This document shows positions 6,136-11,896 of a stretch of DNA of 11,896 nt, one piece after another. Each line of letters begins with the position of its first letter. Within the stretch, counting starts at the first letter, position 1. The position numbers and the translations under genes were made by a program. Below the pieces are notes generated by a model. The model was not told the DNA's origin, ran no database searches, and saw only the letters and a list, made by a program, of their open reading frames with translations. Source of the stretch: WVWW01 sp041568335 (GTDB lineage: Bacteria; Acidobacteriota; Polarisedimenticolia; Polarisedimenticolales; Polarisedimenticolaceae); NCBI GenBank assembly GCA_041568335.1, contig JBFFZZ010000070.1, forward strand, positions 1 to 11,896, written 5' to 3'.

Positions 6136-8826
6136 CTAATCCCCCGCAGCAACAAGTTTAGCTTCAACGTCGTCAAACCAGTTCTGAACGACACGGATCT
6201 CACGGATCTCCGGGACGGGATCGCGCACGATCATCAGGAAGCGCTTCCCGTCAGGGGACACGTCGTAGTTGGAGATCCAATCCAGACGGCCCATGGAGAA
6301 ATCGCCCTCGAACAACGATTGTGCCTGGCCGATGGTCACCTCGGGACCGAGGCGGATCGGGACCGCCATCATTCGCGTGCCCTCGACGTAGAACAGCTCC
6401 GTGCCCGCACGGTGCCACGTTGGGCCGATGCCGCCCGCCGTCGAGACCTTTTTCTTACCCCCCCTTCCGGAAAGGGGTTGGAGGTAAACTTCGTGCTGCC
6501 CGGATTCGTCGGAGACGTACGCGATCCACTTGCCATCCGGCGAAATCCGCGACGAGTGCTCCTCAAAGCGGGTGTCGATCAAGGGCGTCGCATCACCGGT
6601 TTCCAGATCGACCTTCTTGACGTCCTGTCCGCCGTCCGCTGCGAAATGCATGTAGGTCATCGTCGAACCGTCCGGTGTGAACGAGTTGCAGAAACCCCAC
6701 TCCTCGTGCTCGAAGACCCTTCGCGGCTCCGATCCGTCGTTCGTGGATTGAAGGTACATCTGCGGCGCCCGGTCAGTCTGTCCGACGGCCGAGTAGCAGA
6801 TGTCGTCGGTCCCACGGCGCCAGATCGGGAAGATGTTGCGGTTCCCGAACGTGATCCGTGCCAACGCCCCACGGTTGAATTCGTAGATCCAGATGTCGTC
6901 GTTGATCTCCTCGATGGAAAGGAGAGCGCGTGTGCCGTCCGGCGAAATGCTCGGGTAGCGGAACGGCCGGGACTCCTCGATCACCGGCTCGGTGTTCCCG
7001 AAACGATCGACCCAAACCAGCCGGCCGGATTGCCACGCATAGATCTCACCCGGTACGTAAACCAGGGTCCCGTCCATGGCAAGACCGAACGATGCCGAGC
7101 CGGTGTTGGCATCGGTCATGATCTCGCCCAGGACCTGCGTCACAGGACCGACGGTCTCCCAGCGGTCGGTATCGACACGCACGGCCAGCAGCTCGCCGCC
7201 GCGAACGTAGACGAGGATGCCGCCGGGTAGCAGGCGGCCGGCGTAGCCCCCTTGCGTGAGGATCTTCCGTGACCCGTCGGCCGGATCAAACACCTCGATT
7301 CGCGCATCATCATAAGAGCGTGCGTCGGTCGGCACGACCGTGATCAGGAGCCGGCTCCGACCCGGCAACGGCTGAGTCCAGTTGTGGACTTGCTCCACCT
7401 TCCCATCGACGACAGAGAGTTCCTCGAAGGTTCCATCGTCGACCGAAACGGAATACAACCCCGACTGCTTGGAGGGGGTCATCAGGATCCGATCGGGTCG
7501 CGTCCACTTGAAACCACGGACGACCGGTGTGCTCACCGAAACCCGCAAGGGTACGCCGCCCGAGACGGCCACCTTCTTGATCACGTTCCCCTGGAGAAAA
7601 CCGATCCAGCGGCTGTCCGGCGAGAAGAACGCGGTGACCGCGTCTTCGGTGTCAACGATCGCTTTTACCTCGTGGGAATCGATGGCGCGCAGGTAAAGCC
7701 GGGAGCCGTCGCCCTCCGTTCCGACGAAGACGATCCAGCGGCCGTCCGGTGAGATGTCGATCGAAGGCAACTCGCCGTGGTTCACCGTCACCCCTTCGGG
7801 TAACGACACGGAGAGCACCGCACCCCGCACGTGCCCGGCAGCAGGTTTCTCGCCGATGAGCACGAGCCACCAGCCTGCCGCGGCGACGATGATCGCGAGC
7901 GCGGCTACCCACTGCCAGGCCTTACCTCCACGATCGACCCTGCCGCCGTCGCGAGCCTCGTTCGCCCCTTGCATACAATCTTCGATCTCGAGCGCGGCAT
8001 CACCGATGTCGCGAAGCCGGCGCCGGGCGTCCTTACGCAGGCAGCGCCGGATCAGGTTCACGATCGGCGTCGGTGTGTCGGCCGGCAGCGAGCCCAGGTC
8101 CGGCTCGAGCTCGAGCACCTTGGCCAGGGTATCCGGCACCGTCGCGCCGAGAAAGGGCGACGACCCACCCAGCAACTCGAGCATCACGCAGCCGAAGGCC
8201 CAGACGTCCGTACGCTTGTCGACCTTCGCGCCGCGCGCCTGCTCGGGGCTCATGTACGCCGCCGTTCCGAGGATCCTCCCGGCGAGCGTGCCGGACGAGG
8301 TCACCGTCGGGGAGAGCGAGGGATTCCCGGCGGGGCTCGCCGTTTCTTCCACCGTCTTGGCCAGACCGAAATCGAGCACCTTGACCACGCCCTCGGGTGT
8401 GAGACGCACGTTGGCCGGCTTGAGATCGCGGTGCACGATCCCTCGTTCGTGGGCCGCCTCGAGCCCGGCGGCAATCTGGGCACAGATATCCAGGGCTTCG
8501 GCTTGCGGAAGCGGCCCGCGGGCAACGCGCTGCGCCAGATCCTCGCCCGGGACCAGTTCCATCACCAGGAAATGCGTCCCGTCGGCGCGCTCCAGCCCGT
8601 GAACCTGCGCGACGTTGGGGTGATTCAACGCCGCGAGCGACCTGGCCTCGCGCTCGAAGCGGGCCAGCCGTTCGGTGTCGGCGGCAACCTTCGTCTCGAG
8701 GATCTTGATCGCCACGTCGCGATTCAGCTTGGTATCGAACGCCTTCCAGACGACACCCATCCCGCCCTCGCCGATCTTCTCGACGAAGCGGTAGTGCAGC
8801 AGCGTCTTTCCCGCCTCGGGTGCCAT
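6136..8826 (-). CDS. Membrane Ser/Thr protein kinase with TolB/WD40-like propeller sensor
   Basis: The protein has 896 residues from the ATG at 8826, chosen because family members begin a few residues before the kinase fold; in-frame ATGs at 8871, 8907 and 8910 would add a basic 15-28-residue extension without homologous character. The kinase domain spans about 12-285: glycine loop GEGGMGVV, VAIK with Lys41, HRDLKPAN with catalytic Asp134, DFG at 152-154, and YMSPEQ as the APE-type motif. All key residues are present, so it should be active. One transmembrane helix lies at about 303-324. Residues about 335-896 form a beta-propeller with repeated SPDG-type motifs (DISPDGRWIVF, SISPDGTRALL, ISPDGKWIAYVSD, VSPDGKRFLM), as in PD40/TolB-like repeats, and should face the periplasm. 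This is the common STPK-propeller architecture of Acidobacteriota-like genomes. It is followed after 3 nt by the anion permease, a possible substrate (inference). No clear ribosome binding site precedes the chosen start. Confidence 0.9.
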   Translation of the reverse strand: MAPEAGKTLLHYRFVEKIGEGGMGVVWKAFDTKLNRDVAIKILETKVAADTERLARFEREARSLAALNHPNVAQVHGLERADGTHFLVMELVPGEDLAQRVARGPLPQAEALDICAQIAAGLEAAHERGIVHRDLKPANVRLTPEGVVKVLDFGLAKTVEETASPAGNPSLSPTVTSSGTLAGRILGTAAYMSPEQARGAKVDKRTDVWAFGCVMLELLGGSSPFLGATVPDTLAKVLELEPDLGSLPADTPTPIVNLIRRCLRKDARRRLRDIGDAALEIEDCMQGANEARDGGRVDRGGKAWQWVAALAIIVAAAGWWLVLIGEKPAAGHVRGAVLSVSLPEGVTVNHGELPSIDISPDGRWIVFVGTEGDGSRLYLRAIDSHEVKAIVDTEDAVTAFFSPDSRWIGFLQGNVIKKVAVSGGVPLRVSVSTPVVRGFKWTRPDRILMTPSKQSGLYSVSVDDGTFEELSVVDGKVEQVHNWTQPLPGRSRLLITVVPTDARSYDDARIEVFDPADGSRKILTQGGYAGRLLPGGILVYVRGGELLAVRVDTDRWETVGPVTQVLGEIMTDANTGSASFGLAMDGTLVYVPGEIYAWQSGRLVWVDRFGNTEPVIEESRPFRYPSISPDGTRALLSIEEINDDIWIYEFNRGALARITFGNRNIFPIWRRGTDDICYSAVGQTDRAPQMYLQSTNDGSEPRRVFEHEEWGFCNSFTPDGSTMTYMHFAADGGQDVKKVDLETGDATPLIDTRFEEHSSRISPDGKWIAYVSDESGQHEVYLQPLSGRGGKKKVSTAGGIGPTWHRAGTELFYVEGTRMMAVPIRLGPEVTIGQAQSLFEGDFSMGRLDWISNYDVSPDGKRFLMIVRDPVPEIREIRVVQNWFDDVEAKLVAAGD

Positions 8827-8846
8827 CGGCGAGAGTCTAGCAAGGG

Positions 8847-8876
8847 TTGACTTCCGATGGCCGAGCCTCATACGCT
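8847..8876 (+). promoter_or_regulatory. Possible sigma70-type promoter for the 8936 gene
   Basis: TTGACT at 8847-8852 (five of six to TTGACA) is followed after 18 nt by TACGCT at 8871-8876, which keeps only the T-A---T core of a -10 box. It lies in the divergent gap between the kinase start and the small exported gene, placing transcription about 50 nt before the ATG at 8936. The -10 element is weak and group-specific promoter rules are unknown. Confidence 0.3.
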
Positions 8877-8935
8877 CAGCTCGCGAGGCGGGGTGGTGCC
8901 GTTCCATCACGGGCTTTCAAGCGGGAGTTTTCAGG

Positions 8936-9440
8936 ATGCAAGAACCAAGCGAGTCGGTGTAACGGCCTGTGTGGCGCTCGTCGCGCTCCTGCTCGCCACC
9001 CCGGCCGGTGCGGCCTGGTACATCTTCGTCGAGGCGGCTTCGGTCGAACCGTCCAACGCGGACACCATCGGCGGGAGTATCGCCTCGATCAAATCGACGA
9101 TGATCGACACCACGACATTGGCTACCGAGATCGGCGACGACATCGGGGGCACGATCGACGGAAACGGCACCCCGCAGATTTTATTGGAGGGGTTCGGCGG
9201 TAATTTTCTTAGCCCGCAAACGGGTACCGCAACGGTGTCGGGCGACATCGAACGAACGACGCTCGTAACGACACCGTGTCGATCGGTGTGGAGTACCAGA
9301 TGAGCTCCTGGAACGGCCTGGTCGGTCGGCGCGCCATCGGATCCGACGATCGCAACGACCCCGGTTTCGCCAGCCGCGACAGCGTCGCGTTCCACGGTCT
9401 CGCGGTCAACGCGCTGTTCCGCCTCGGCGGCGATTCGTAG
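8936..9440 (+). pseudogene. Small exported protein of unknown function, apparently twice frameshifted
   Basis: An ATG at 8936 has a good GGGAG site 8 nt upstream but reads only eight codons before TAA at 8960-8962. Frame 1 (open 8857-9303) encodes a basic stretch TKRVGV, a hydrophobic core and ATPAGA before AWYIFVEAA, a textbook signal peptide that lacks a well-placed start codon in its own frame. One extra base near 8944 would join the ATG to it. Frame 1 then ends at 9303, while another frame continues from about 9252 (TNDARNDTVSIGVEYQ, then SSWNGLVGRRAIGSDD) to TAG at 9440. The second shift falls on a CGAA tandem repeat at 9249-9260, where one more CGAA unit would restore one frame. The restored protein would have about 168 residues with an Ile/Asp/Gly-rich middle. 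I do not recognise the family. Alternatives are sequencing error, or a real shorter gene starting at GTG 8893 and ending at 9303. The 3' end is supported by the terminator 24 nt after 9440. Confidence 0.5.
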
Positions 9441-9463
9441 ACTCTTCCTTTTTGGGATGAACC

Positions 9464-9494
9464 GGGAGCCGGCCCTCGCGCCGGCCCCTTTTTT
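9464..9494 (+). terminator. Rho-independent terminator
   Basis: The left arm GGGAGCCGGC at 9464-9473 pairs with GCCGGCCCC at 9480-9488 (six GC pairs, one bulged A at 9467, then three more pairs) around loop CCTCGC, followed by six Ts at 9489-9494. It sits 24 nt after the stop at 9440 and closes the small exported gene's transcript. It also separates that transcript from the leader region that follows. Confidence 0.85.
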
Positions 9495-9502
9495 CGTCCA
9501 CT

Positions 9503-9539
9503 GGGCGCGCGCCCTTGCGGGAATCCCTTACGGAATCCC
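9503..9539. repeat. 12-bp palindrome and paired GGAATCCC repeats
   Basis: A perfect 12-bp palindrome, GGGCGCGCGCCC, lies at 9503-9514. It is followed by a direct repeat of GGAATCCC at 9520-9527 and 9532-9539, 12 nt apart. The block lies between the terminator at 9464-9494 and a possible -10 element at 9554, where a regulator of the downstream gene could bind. An operator role is speculative; in GC-rich DNA a short palindrome can arise by chance. Confidence 0.3.
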
Positions 9540-9553
9540 CCGTTCGATCGCCG

Positions 9554-9559
9554 GATAAT
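9554..9559 (+). promoter_or_regulatory. Possible -10 element before the leader region
   Basis: GATAAT at 9554-9559 matches five of six bases of TATAAT and would start transcription at about 9566, just before the AGGAG of the possible leader peptide. No convincing -35 box is seen at the right distance (9531-9536 reads CGGAAT), so an activator or an alternative sigma factor might be needed, or the match is fortuitous. Confidence 0.3.
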
Positions 9560-9581
9560 GAAGGTGGACAGGAGAGGAGAT

Positions 9582-9638
9582 ATGCCGCCCGGCTACTTAC
9601 ACGGGGTCGGCCGTGACGGAGGCTCCGGCGCCTCTTGA
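9582..9638 (+). CDS. Possible leader peptide upstream of the cysteine-synthase-family gene
   Basis: This is an 18-codon frame (MPPGYLHGVGRDGGSGAS) with AGGAG at 9570-9574, 7 nt before the ATG, one of the best ribosome binding sites in the window. It has five Gly and two Ser codons near its end and no Cys codon, so it is not a classic cysteine-starvation leader. Its last codons overlap a small hairpin (GAGGC 9619-9623 with GCCTC 9630-9634) that a translating ribosome would open. An in-frame ATG at 9558 would make it 26 residues but lacks a binding site. Its function is inferred only from position and layout. Confidence 0.35.
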   Translation: MPPGYLHGVGRDGGSGAS

Positions 9639-9682
9639 CGTGACCGTCCGGACAACGACCGTTGCTCCAACTTCCCCGCGGA

Positions 9683-9702
9683 GCCCTCAACCCCCTGAGG
9701 GC
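9683..9702 (+). promoter_or_regulatory. Hairpin in leader, possible antiterminator component
   Basis: GCCCTCA at 9683-9689 and TGAGGGC at 9696-9702 form a perfect 7-bp stem with a 6-nt loop ACCCCC. No T-run follows, so it is not a terminator itself. CCCC-T-GAG at 9692-9699 (loop plus right arm) could instead pair with CTCGGGG at 9766-9772, the left arm of the downstream terminator, over 7 bp with one bulged T. That gives a possible either/or switch. The alternative pairing is weaker than the terminator and has not been tested by folding. Confidence 0.35.
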
Positions 9703-9764
9703 GTTGTCACCCGTCCCGTCGAGTCGCGCGAAGCATCACCGGGCGGTCCACCCCCCGGCCTGCC

Positions 9765-9807
9765 GCTCGGGGCGGAGGCGCAACCCCGCCGCCCCGAGCT
9801 TTATTTT
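9765..9807 (+). terminator. Intrinsic terminator in the leader of the cysteine-synthase-family gene (attenuator candidate)
   Basis: GCTCGGGGCGG at 9765-9775 pairs perfectly over 11 bp with CCGCCCCGAGC at 9789-9799, with a 13-nt loop, and is followed by TTTATTTT at 9800-9807. The hairpin and tail end 26 nt before the ATG at 9834 and just before its GGGAG site at 9821-9825. The preceding gene already has its own terminator at 9464-9494 and no solid gene lies between, so this one most likely acts on transcripts heading into the downstream gene. That is the hallmark of attenuation or of a riboswitch expression platform. The sensed signal is unknown. Confidence 0.7.
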
Positions 9808-9833
9808 GTCCGGTTCATCCGGGAGAACACGCG

Positions 9834-10871
9834 ATGAACACCGCCAAGCAGTTCGACGCACTCGCCCACCTGATCGGCAACACCCCGCTGCTCGCGGTGC
9901 ACTACACCTACCGCGGGCGGCCGGGCGTGATCCACGCGAAGTCCGAGAACCTGAACATGACCGGCAGCGTGAAGGACCGCATGGCGCTCTACATCCTGCG
10001 CGCCGCACACGCTCGCGGGCTGCTGCGTCCCGATTCGATCATCGTCGAGGCCACCAGCGGCAACACGGGGATCTCCTTCGCGGGAATCGGCCGGGCGCTG
10101 GGGCATCGCTGCAGGATCTTCATCCCGGATTACATGAGCGACGAGCGGATCCGTCTGATCCGCAGCTTCGGCGCGGAGACGACGCTCGTGACACGCGAGC
10201 AGGGTGGGTTCCTGGATTGCATCAAGCGGGCGGAAGAATACGCGCTGAGAGATCCCGACGCGTTCCTCCCGCGACAGTTCCTCAACGAGGACAACAGCAA
10301 CGCCCACGAGCAAAGCACCGGCCCCGAGATCCTCGAGCAACTCGAATCGGCCGGTCGGACACCGGACGCCTTCGTCGCGGGTGTCGGGACGGGCGGCACG
10401 ATCATGGGTGTCGGTCGTTACCTGAACCGCCATCTACCCGAGGTGCGTATCCATCCGCTGGAACCCGCCGGCTCCCCGACGCTGCGCACCGGGATCAAGA
10501 ACGGCAAGCATCGCATCCAGGGGATCTCCGACGAGTTTGTCCCGGAGATCGTCCATCTCGACGAGCTCGACGAGGTGGTCGACGTCGAGGACGGGGACGC
10601 GATCCTGATGGCGCAACGGCTGGCCGACCGGCTGGGGTTGGGCGTCGGGATCTCGTCCGGTGCCAATTTCCTCGGTGCGGTGCAGCTCCACCAGGAGCTC
10701 GGGACCGATGCGACGGTCGTGACGTTGTTCCCCGACAGCAACAAGAAGTACCTGAGCACCGACTTGCTTCACGAAGAGCCCGTCCGCGACGGCTACCTGA
10801 CGCCCGACATCGCGCTGCTCGGTTTCGAGGCGATCGACCGTCTACCTTCGAGGATCGCCGAGACGGTTTAG
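9834..10871 (+). CDS. PLP-dependent cysteine synthase-family enzyme
   Basis: The protein has 345 residues. It belongs to the beta-replacing fold-type II PLP enzymes (cysteine synthase/cystathionine beta-synthase). It has IGNTPLL at 14-20, the Schiff-base lysine in NMTGSVKDR (Lys47), the substrate loop ATSGNTGI at 73-80, NEDNSNAHE and TGPEIL around 151-166, the phosphate-binding loop GTGGT at 185-189, and GVGISSGANF near 270. It probably makes cysteine or a related thiol amino acid from an activated serine. The C-terminal FPDSNKKYLSTDL differs from the DSGERYLST form of classic CysK and recalls CysK2-type members, so the acceptor (sulfide, thiosulfate, homocysteine) is unsettled. There is no CBS domain. 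The start is supported by GGGAG 8 nt upstream. A 74-codon proline-rich frame ends on its ATGA but is probably not a gene. Regulation by the upstream terminator hairpin is likely. Confidence 0.9.
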   Translation: MNTAKQFDALAHLIGNTPLLAVHYTYRGRPGVIHAKSENLNMTGSVKDRMALYILRAAHARGLLRPDSIIVEATSGNTGISFAGIGRALGHRCRIFIPDYMSDERIRLIRSFGAETTLVTREQGGFLDCIKRAEEYALRDPDAFLPRQFLNEDNSNAHEQSTGPEILEQLESAGRTPDAFVAGVGTGGTIMGVGRYLNRHLPEVRIHPLEPAGSPTLRTGIKNGKHRIQGISDEFVPEIVHLDELDEVVDVEDGDAILMAQRLADRLGLGVGISSGANFLGAVQLHQELGTDATVVTLFPDSNKKYLSTDLLHEEPVRDGYLTPDIALLGFEAIDRLPSRIAETV

Positions 10872-11012
10872 AATCGCCGGATGGATCTGGCCCCCGGCAC
10901 CAGAAGCGAGTGGCCACCGGTTTATCACGATGGAGCGGATCGAGGGCAAGACGCTCGATGCCCACATCGGAACCAACGGGCTTCCTATAAGAAAGATCCG
11001 GGGAGGGGTGAA

Positions 11013-11804
11013 ATGAAGCGAATCATCGTGCTGGTTCTTGCTTGCAGCTGGATCGGCTGCGCGTCGCCGCCGGAAGCACCCGTTCCGATCCACGAGCGCG
11101 AGATCGTCGACCTGACCTGGACGATCGACGAGACGTCGATCGCCTGGCCGACCTCGCCCGGTTTCACGCTCGAGACCCAGTTCGACGGAACGACCGACGG
11201 CGGTTGGTATTACCTCTCGCACATGATCCACGGGCCGGAGCACGGCGGCACCCACATCGACGCGCCGCGGCACTTCTTCGACGGTAGCGACACGACCGAC
11301 GAGATCCCGCTGACACGTTTGATCGGCCCCGGCGTCACGATCGACGTTCGCGAAGCGTGTGCCGCCGATCGCGACTACCGGATCGGCCTGGCGGACTTCG
11401 AGGCGTGGGAAACCGAGCACGGTCCGATGCCCGAGAGCGCGATCGTGCTGCTTCGCACCGGGTTCGGCGCCTTTTGGCCGGACCGCGAAAAGTACATGGG
11501 CACCGCCGAGCTCGGGCCCGACGCCGTGCCCAAGCTGCACTTCCCAGGCCTCGACCCCGCCGCGGTCGACTGGCTCGTCAACGTAAAGAAGATCCGGGCC
11601 ATCGGGCTGGACACGCCGTCGATCGACCACGGCCCTTCAACGGACTTCGCCGCCCACGTGGCGCTGTTCGAGCACAACGTGCCCGCATTCGAGAACGTCG
11701 CGCACCTCGACCGGCTGCCGCCGCGCGACTTCACCGTGATCGCGCTTCCCGCCAAGATCGGCGGCGGCAGCGGTGGCCCGCTTCGCATCGTCGCGATCCT
11801 CTGA
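11013..11804 (+). CDS. Cyclase/kynurenine formamidase-like putative lipoprotein
   Basis: The protein has 263 residues from the ATG at 11013, which is preceded by GGGGAGGGG about 4 nt away. An upstream in-frame ATG at 10881 would hide the signal sequence and lacks a binding site. Residues 1-16 look like a lipoprotein signal (MKR, hydrophobic core, Cys at 11 and 16; Cys16 in WIGC is favoured by core length although Trp at -3 is unusual). HGGTHIDAPRHF at 77-88 is the metal-binding signature of the cyclase family (PF04199; HxGTHxDxPxHF), with the conserved GLDTPSID at 198-205 and a C-terminal EHNVPAFENVAHLDRLP segment. Family members hydrolyse amides such as N-formylkynurenine, or related bonds, using a metal ion. 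Export of this one suggests a periplasmic substrate. It lies 141 nt after the cysteine-synthase-family gene. TATAAG at 10986-10991 may be its own -10 box. The true substrate is unknown. Confidence 0.85.
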   Translation: MKRIIVLVLACSWIGCASPPEAPVPIHEREIVDLTWTIDETSIAWPTSPGFTLETQFDGTTDGGWYYLSHMIHGPEHGGTHIDAPRHFFDGSDTTDEIPLTRLIGPGVTIDVREACAADRDYRIGLADFEAWETEHGPMPESAIVLLRTGFGAFWPDREKYMGTAELGPDAVPKLHFPGLDPAAVDWLVNVKKIRAIGLDTPSIDHGPSTDFAAHVALFEHNVPAFENVAHLDRLPPRDFTVIALPAKIGGGSGGPLRIVAIL

Positions 11805-11809
11805 GCCCG

Positions 11810-11896
11810 TCAAAAGTCGGCGCGGCGCATGACGAAGCGTGGCAGGTGGCGGACGACGAACATGATCCAACCCCAGATCGCCGGCGCGTAGACCAC
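11810..11896 (-). CDS. C-terminal end of a gene running in from the right (possibly SDR-family)
   Basis: The last 28 codons of a minus-strand frame are open to the window edge and stop at TGA 11810-11812. It converges on the cyclase gene with 5 nt between stops. The visible tail (VVYAPAIWGWIMFVVRHLPR, then FVMRRADF) is hydrophobic followed by basic residues. It resembles the C-terminal tail of membrane-associated short-chain dehydrogenases with a (V/Y)xPxxWxxIMxxxRxLP pattern, but could be another membrane protein. With only 28 residues the family call is weak; the coding call rests on the open frame and natural-looking composition. Confidence 0.45.
   Translation of the reverse strand: MVYAPAIWGWIMFVVRHLPRFVMRRADF

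Noticed and set aside
6458..6478. Seven-C run and hairpin inside the kinase propeller
   Set aside because: The reading frame matches propeller motifs on both sides (EVYLQPL before, VSTAGGIGP after), so there is no sign of frameshift; it is probably just a glycine-rich loop.
4507..7230. Very long + strand open frame (907 codons) opposite permease and kinase
   Set aside because: It spans two well identified minus-strand genes across their junction and has shadow-like composition; no ribosome binding site or domain supports it.
8827..8910. Longer N-terminus for the kinase from ATG 8910
   Set aside because: The extra 28 residues are basic and unlike family members, would overlap the divergent promoter region, and have no ribosome binding site.
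9502..9518. Sigma-54-like TGGGC...TTGC
   Set aside because: The spacing between the GG and GC elements is at least one base longer than sigma-54 requires, and the match lies in a GC palindrome.
9570..9610. Glycine or SAM riboswitch suggested by GGACAGGAGAGG and the downstream gene type
   Set aside because: The conserved core elements of those riboswitches were not found; the purine-rich stretch is better explained as a ribosome binding site.
9741..9752. T-box-like GGGCGGTCCACC before the leader terminator
   Set aside because: The T-box needs a TGGNA bulge within a GGGTGGNACCGCG-type motif; here the T is C and the flanks do not fit, and no specifier-loop region was recognised.
9613..9837. 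74-codon GTG-initiated frame whose stop overlaps the cysteine-synthase-family ATG
   Set aside because: It has no ribosome binding site, is proline-rich and low in complexity, and runs straight through the terminator hairpin; the ATGA overlap is noted but probably fortuitous.

Overview
The window is GC-rich, densely coded bacterial DNA on a chromosome-like background, with no tRNA, rRNA, IS element, integrase or CRISPR array visible. The mix of genes fits Acidobacteriota (Thermoanaerobaculia-like) or a neighbouring phylum: a Ser/Thr kinase carrying a TolB/WD40-like propeller, a signal-peptide Hcp-like protein, and a DASS permease with RCK_C domains. This placement is an inference from gene content only.

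Left part (2-2212, + strand): two adjacent genes read as tail-tube-fold proteins. The first is cut by the window edge. It has Ig-like beta domains followed by what looks like two tandem T4-gp19-like tail-tube domains. The second is an Hcp-family protein with a clear Sec signal peptide, which canonical type VI Hcp lacks. No sheath, baseplate, ClpV or VgrG gene is in view.

Middle (8826 down to 2238, - strand): a likely three-gene unit. In transcription order these are a membrane Ser/Thr kinase with an extracytoplasmic propeller, a SLC13/DASS-type anion permease with four RCK_C domains in an ABAB order starting 3 nt after the kinase stop, and an exported protein ending in leucine-rich repeats. 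The kinase may sense an envelope signal and act on the transporter, which is an inference from the tight coupling.

Divergent from the kinase (8936-9440, + strand) is a small exported protein that appears broken by two frameshifts, followed by a strong intrinsic terminator.

Right part (9500-11896): a roughly 330-nt stretch without a solid gene lies before a PLP-dependent cysteine-synthase-family gene. It contains a possible leader peptide with an excellent ribosome binding site, two hairpins, and an 11-bp perfect terminator hairpin with a T-rich tail ending only 26 nt before the start codon. This is the layout of a transcription attenuator or riboswitch-type leader and is the best candidate for an undescribed element here. 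It is followed by a lipoprotein-type cyclase/kynurenine-formamidase-like gene and the 3' end of a convergent gene.
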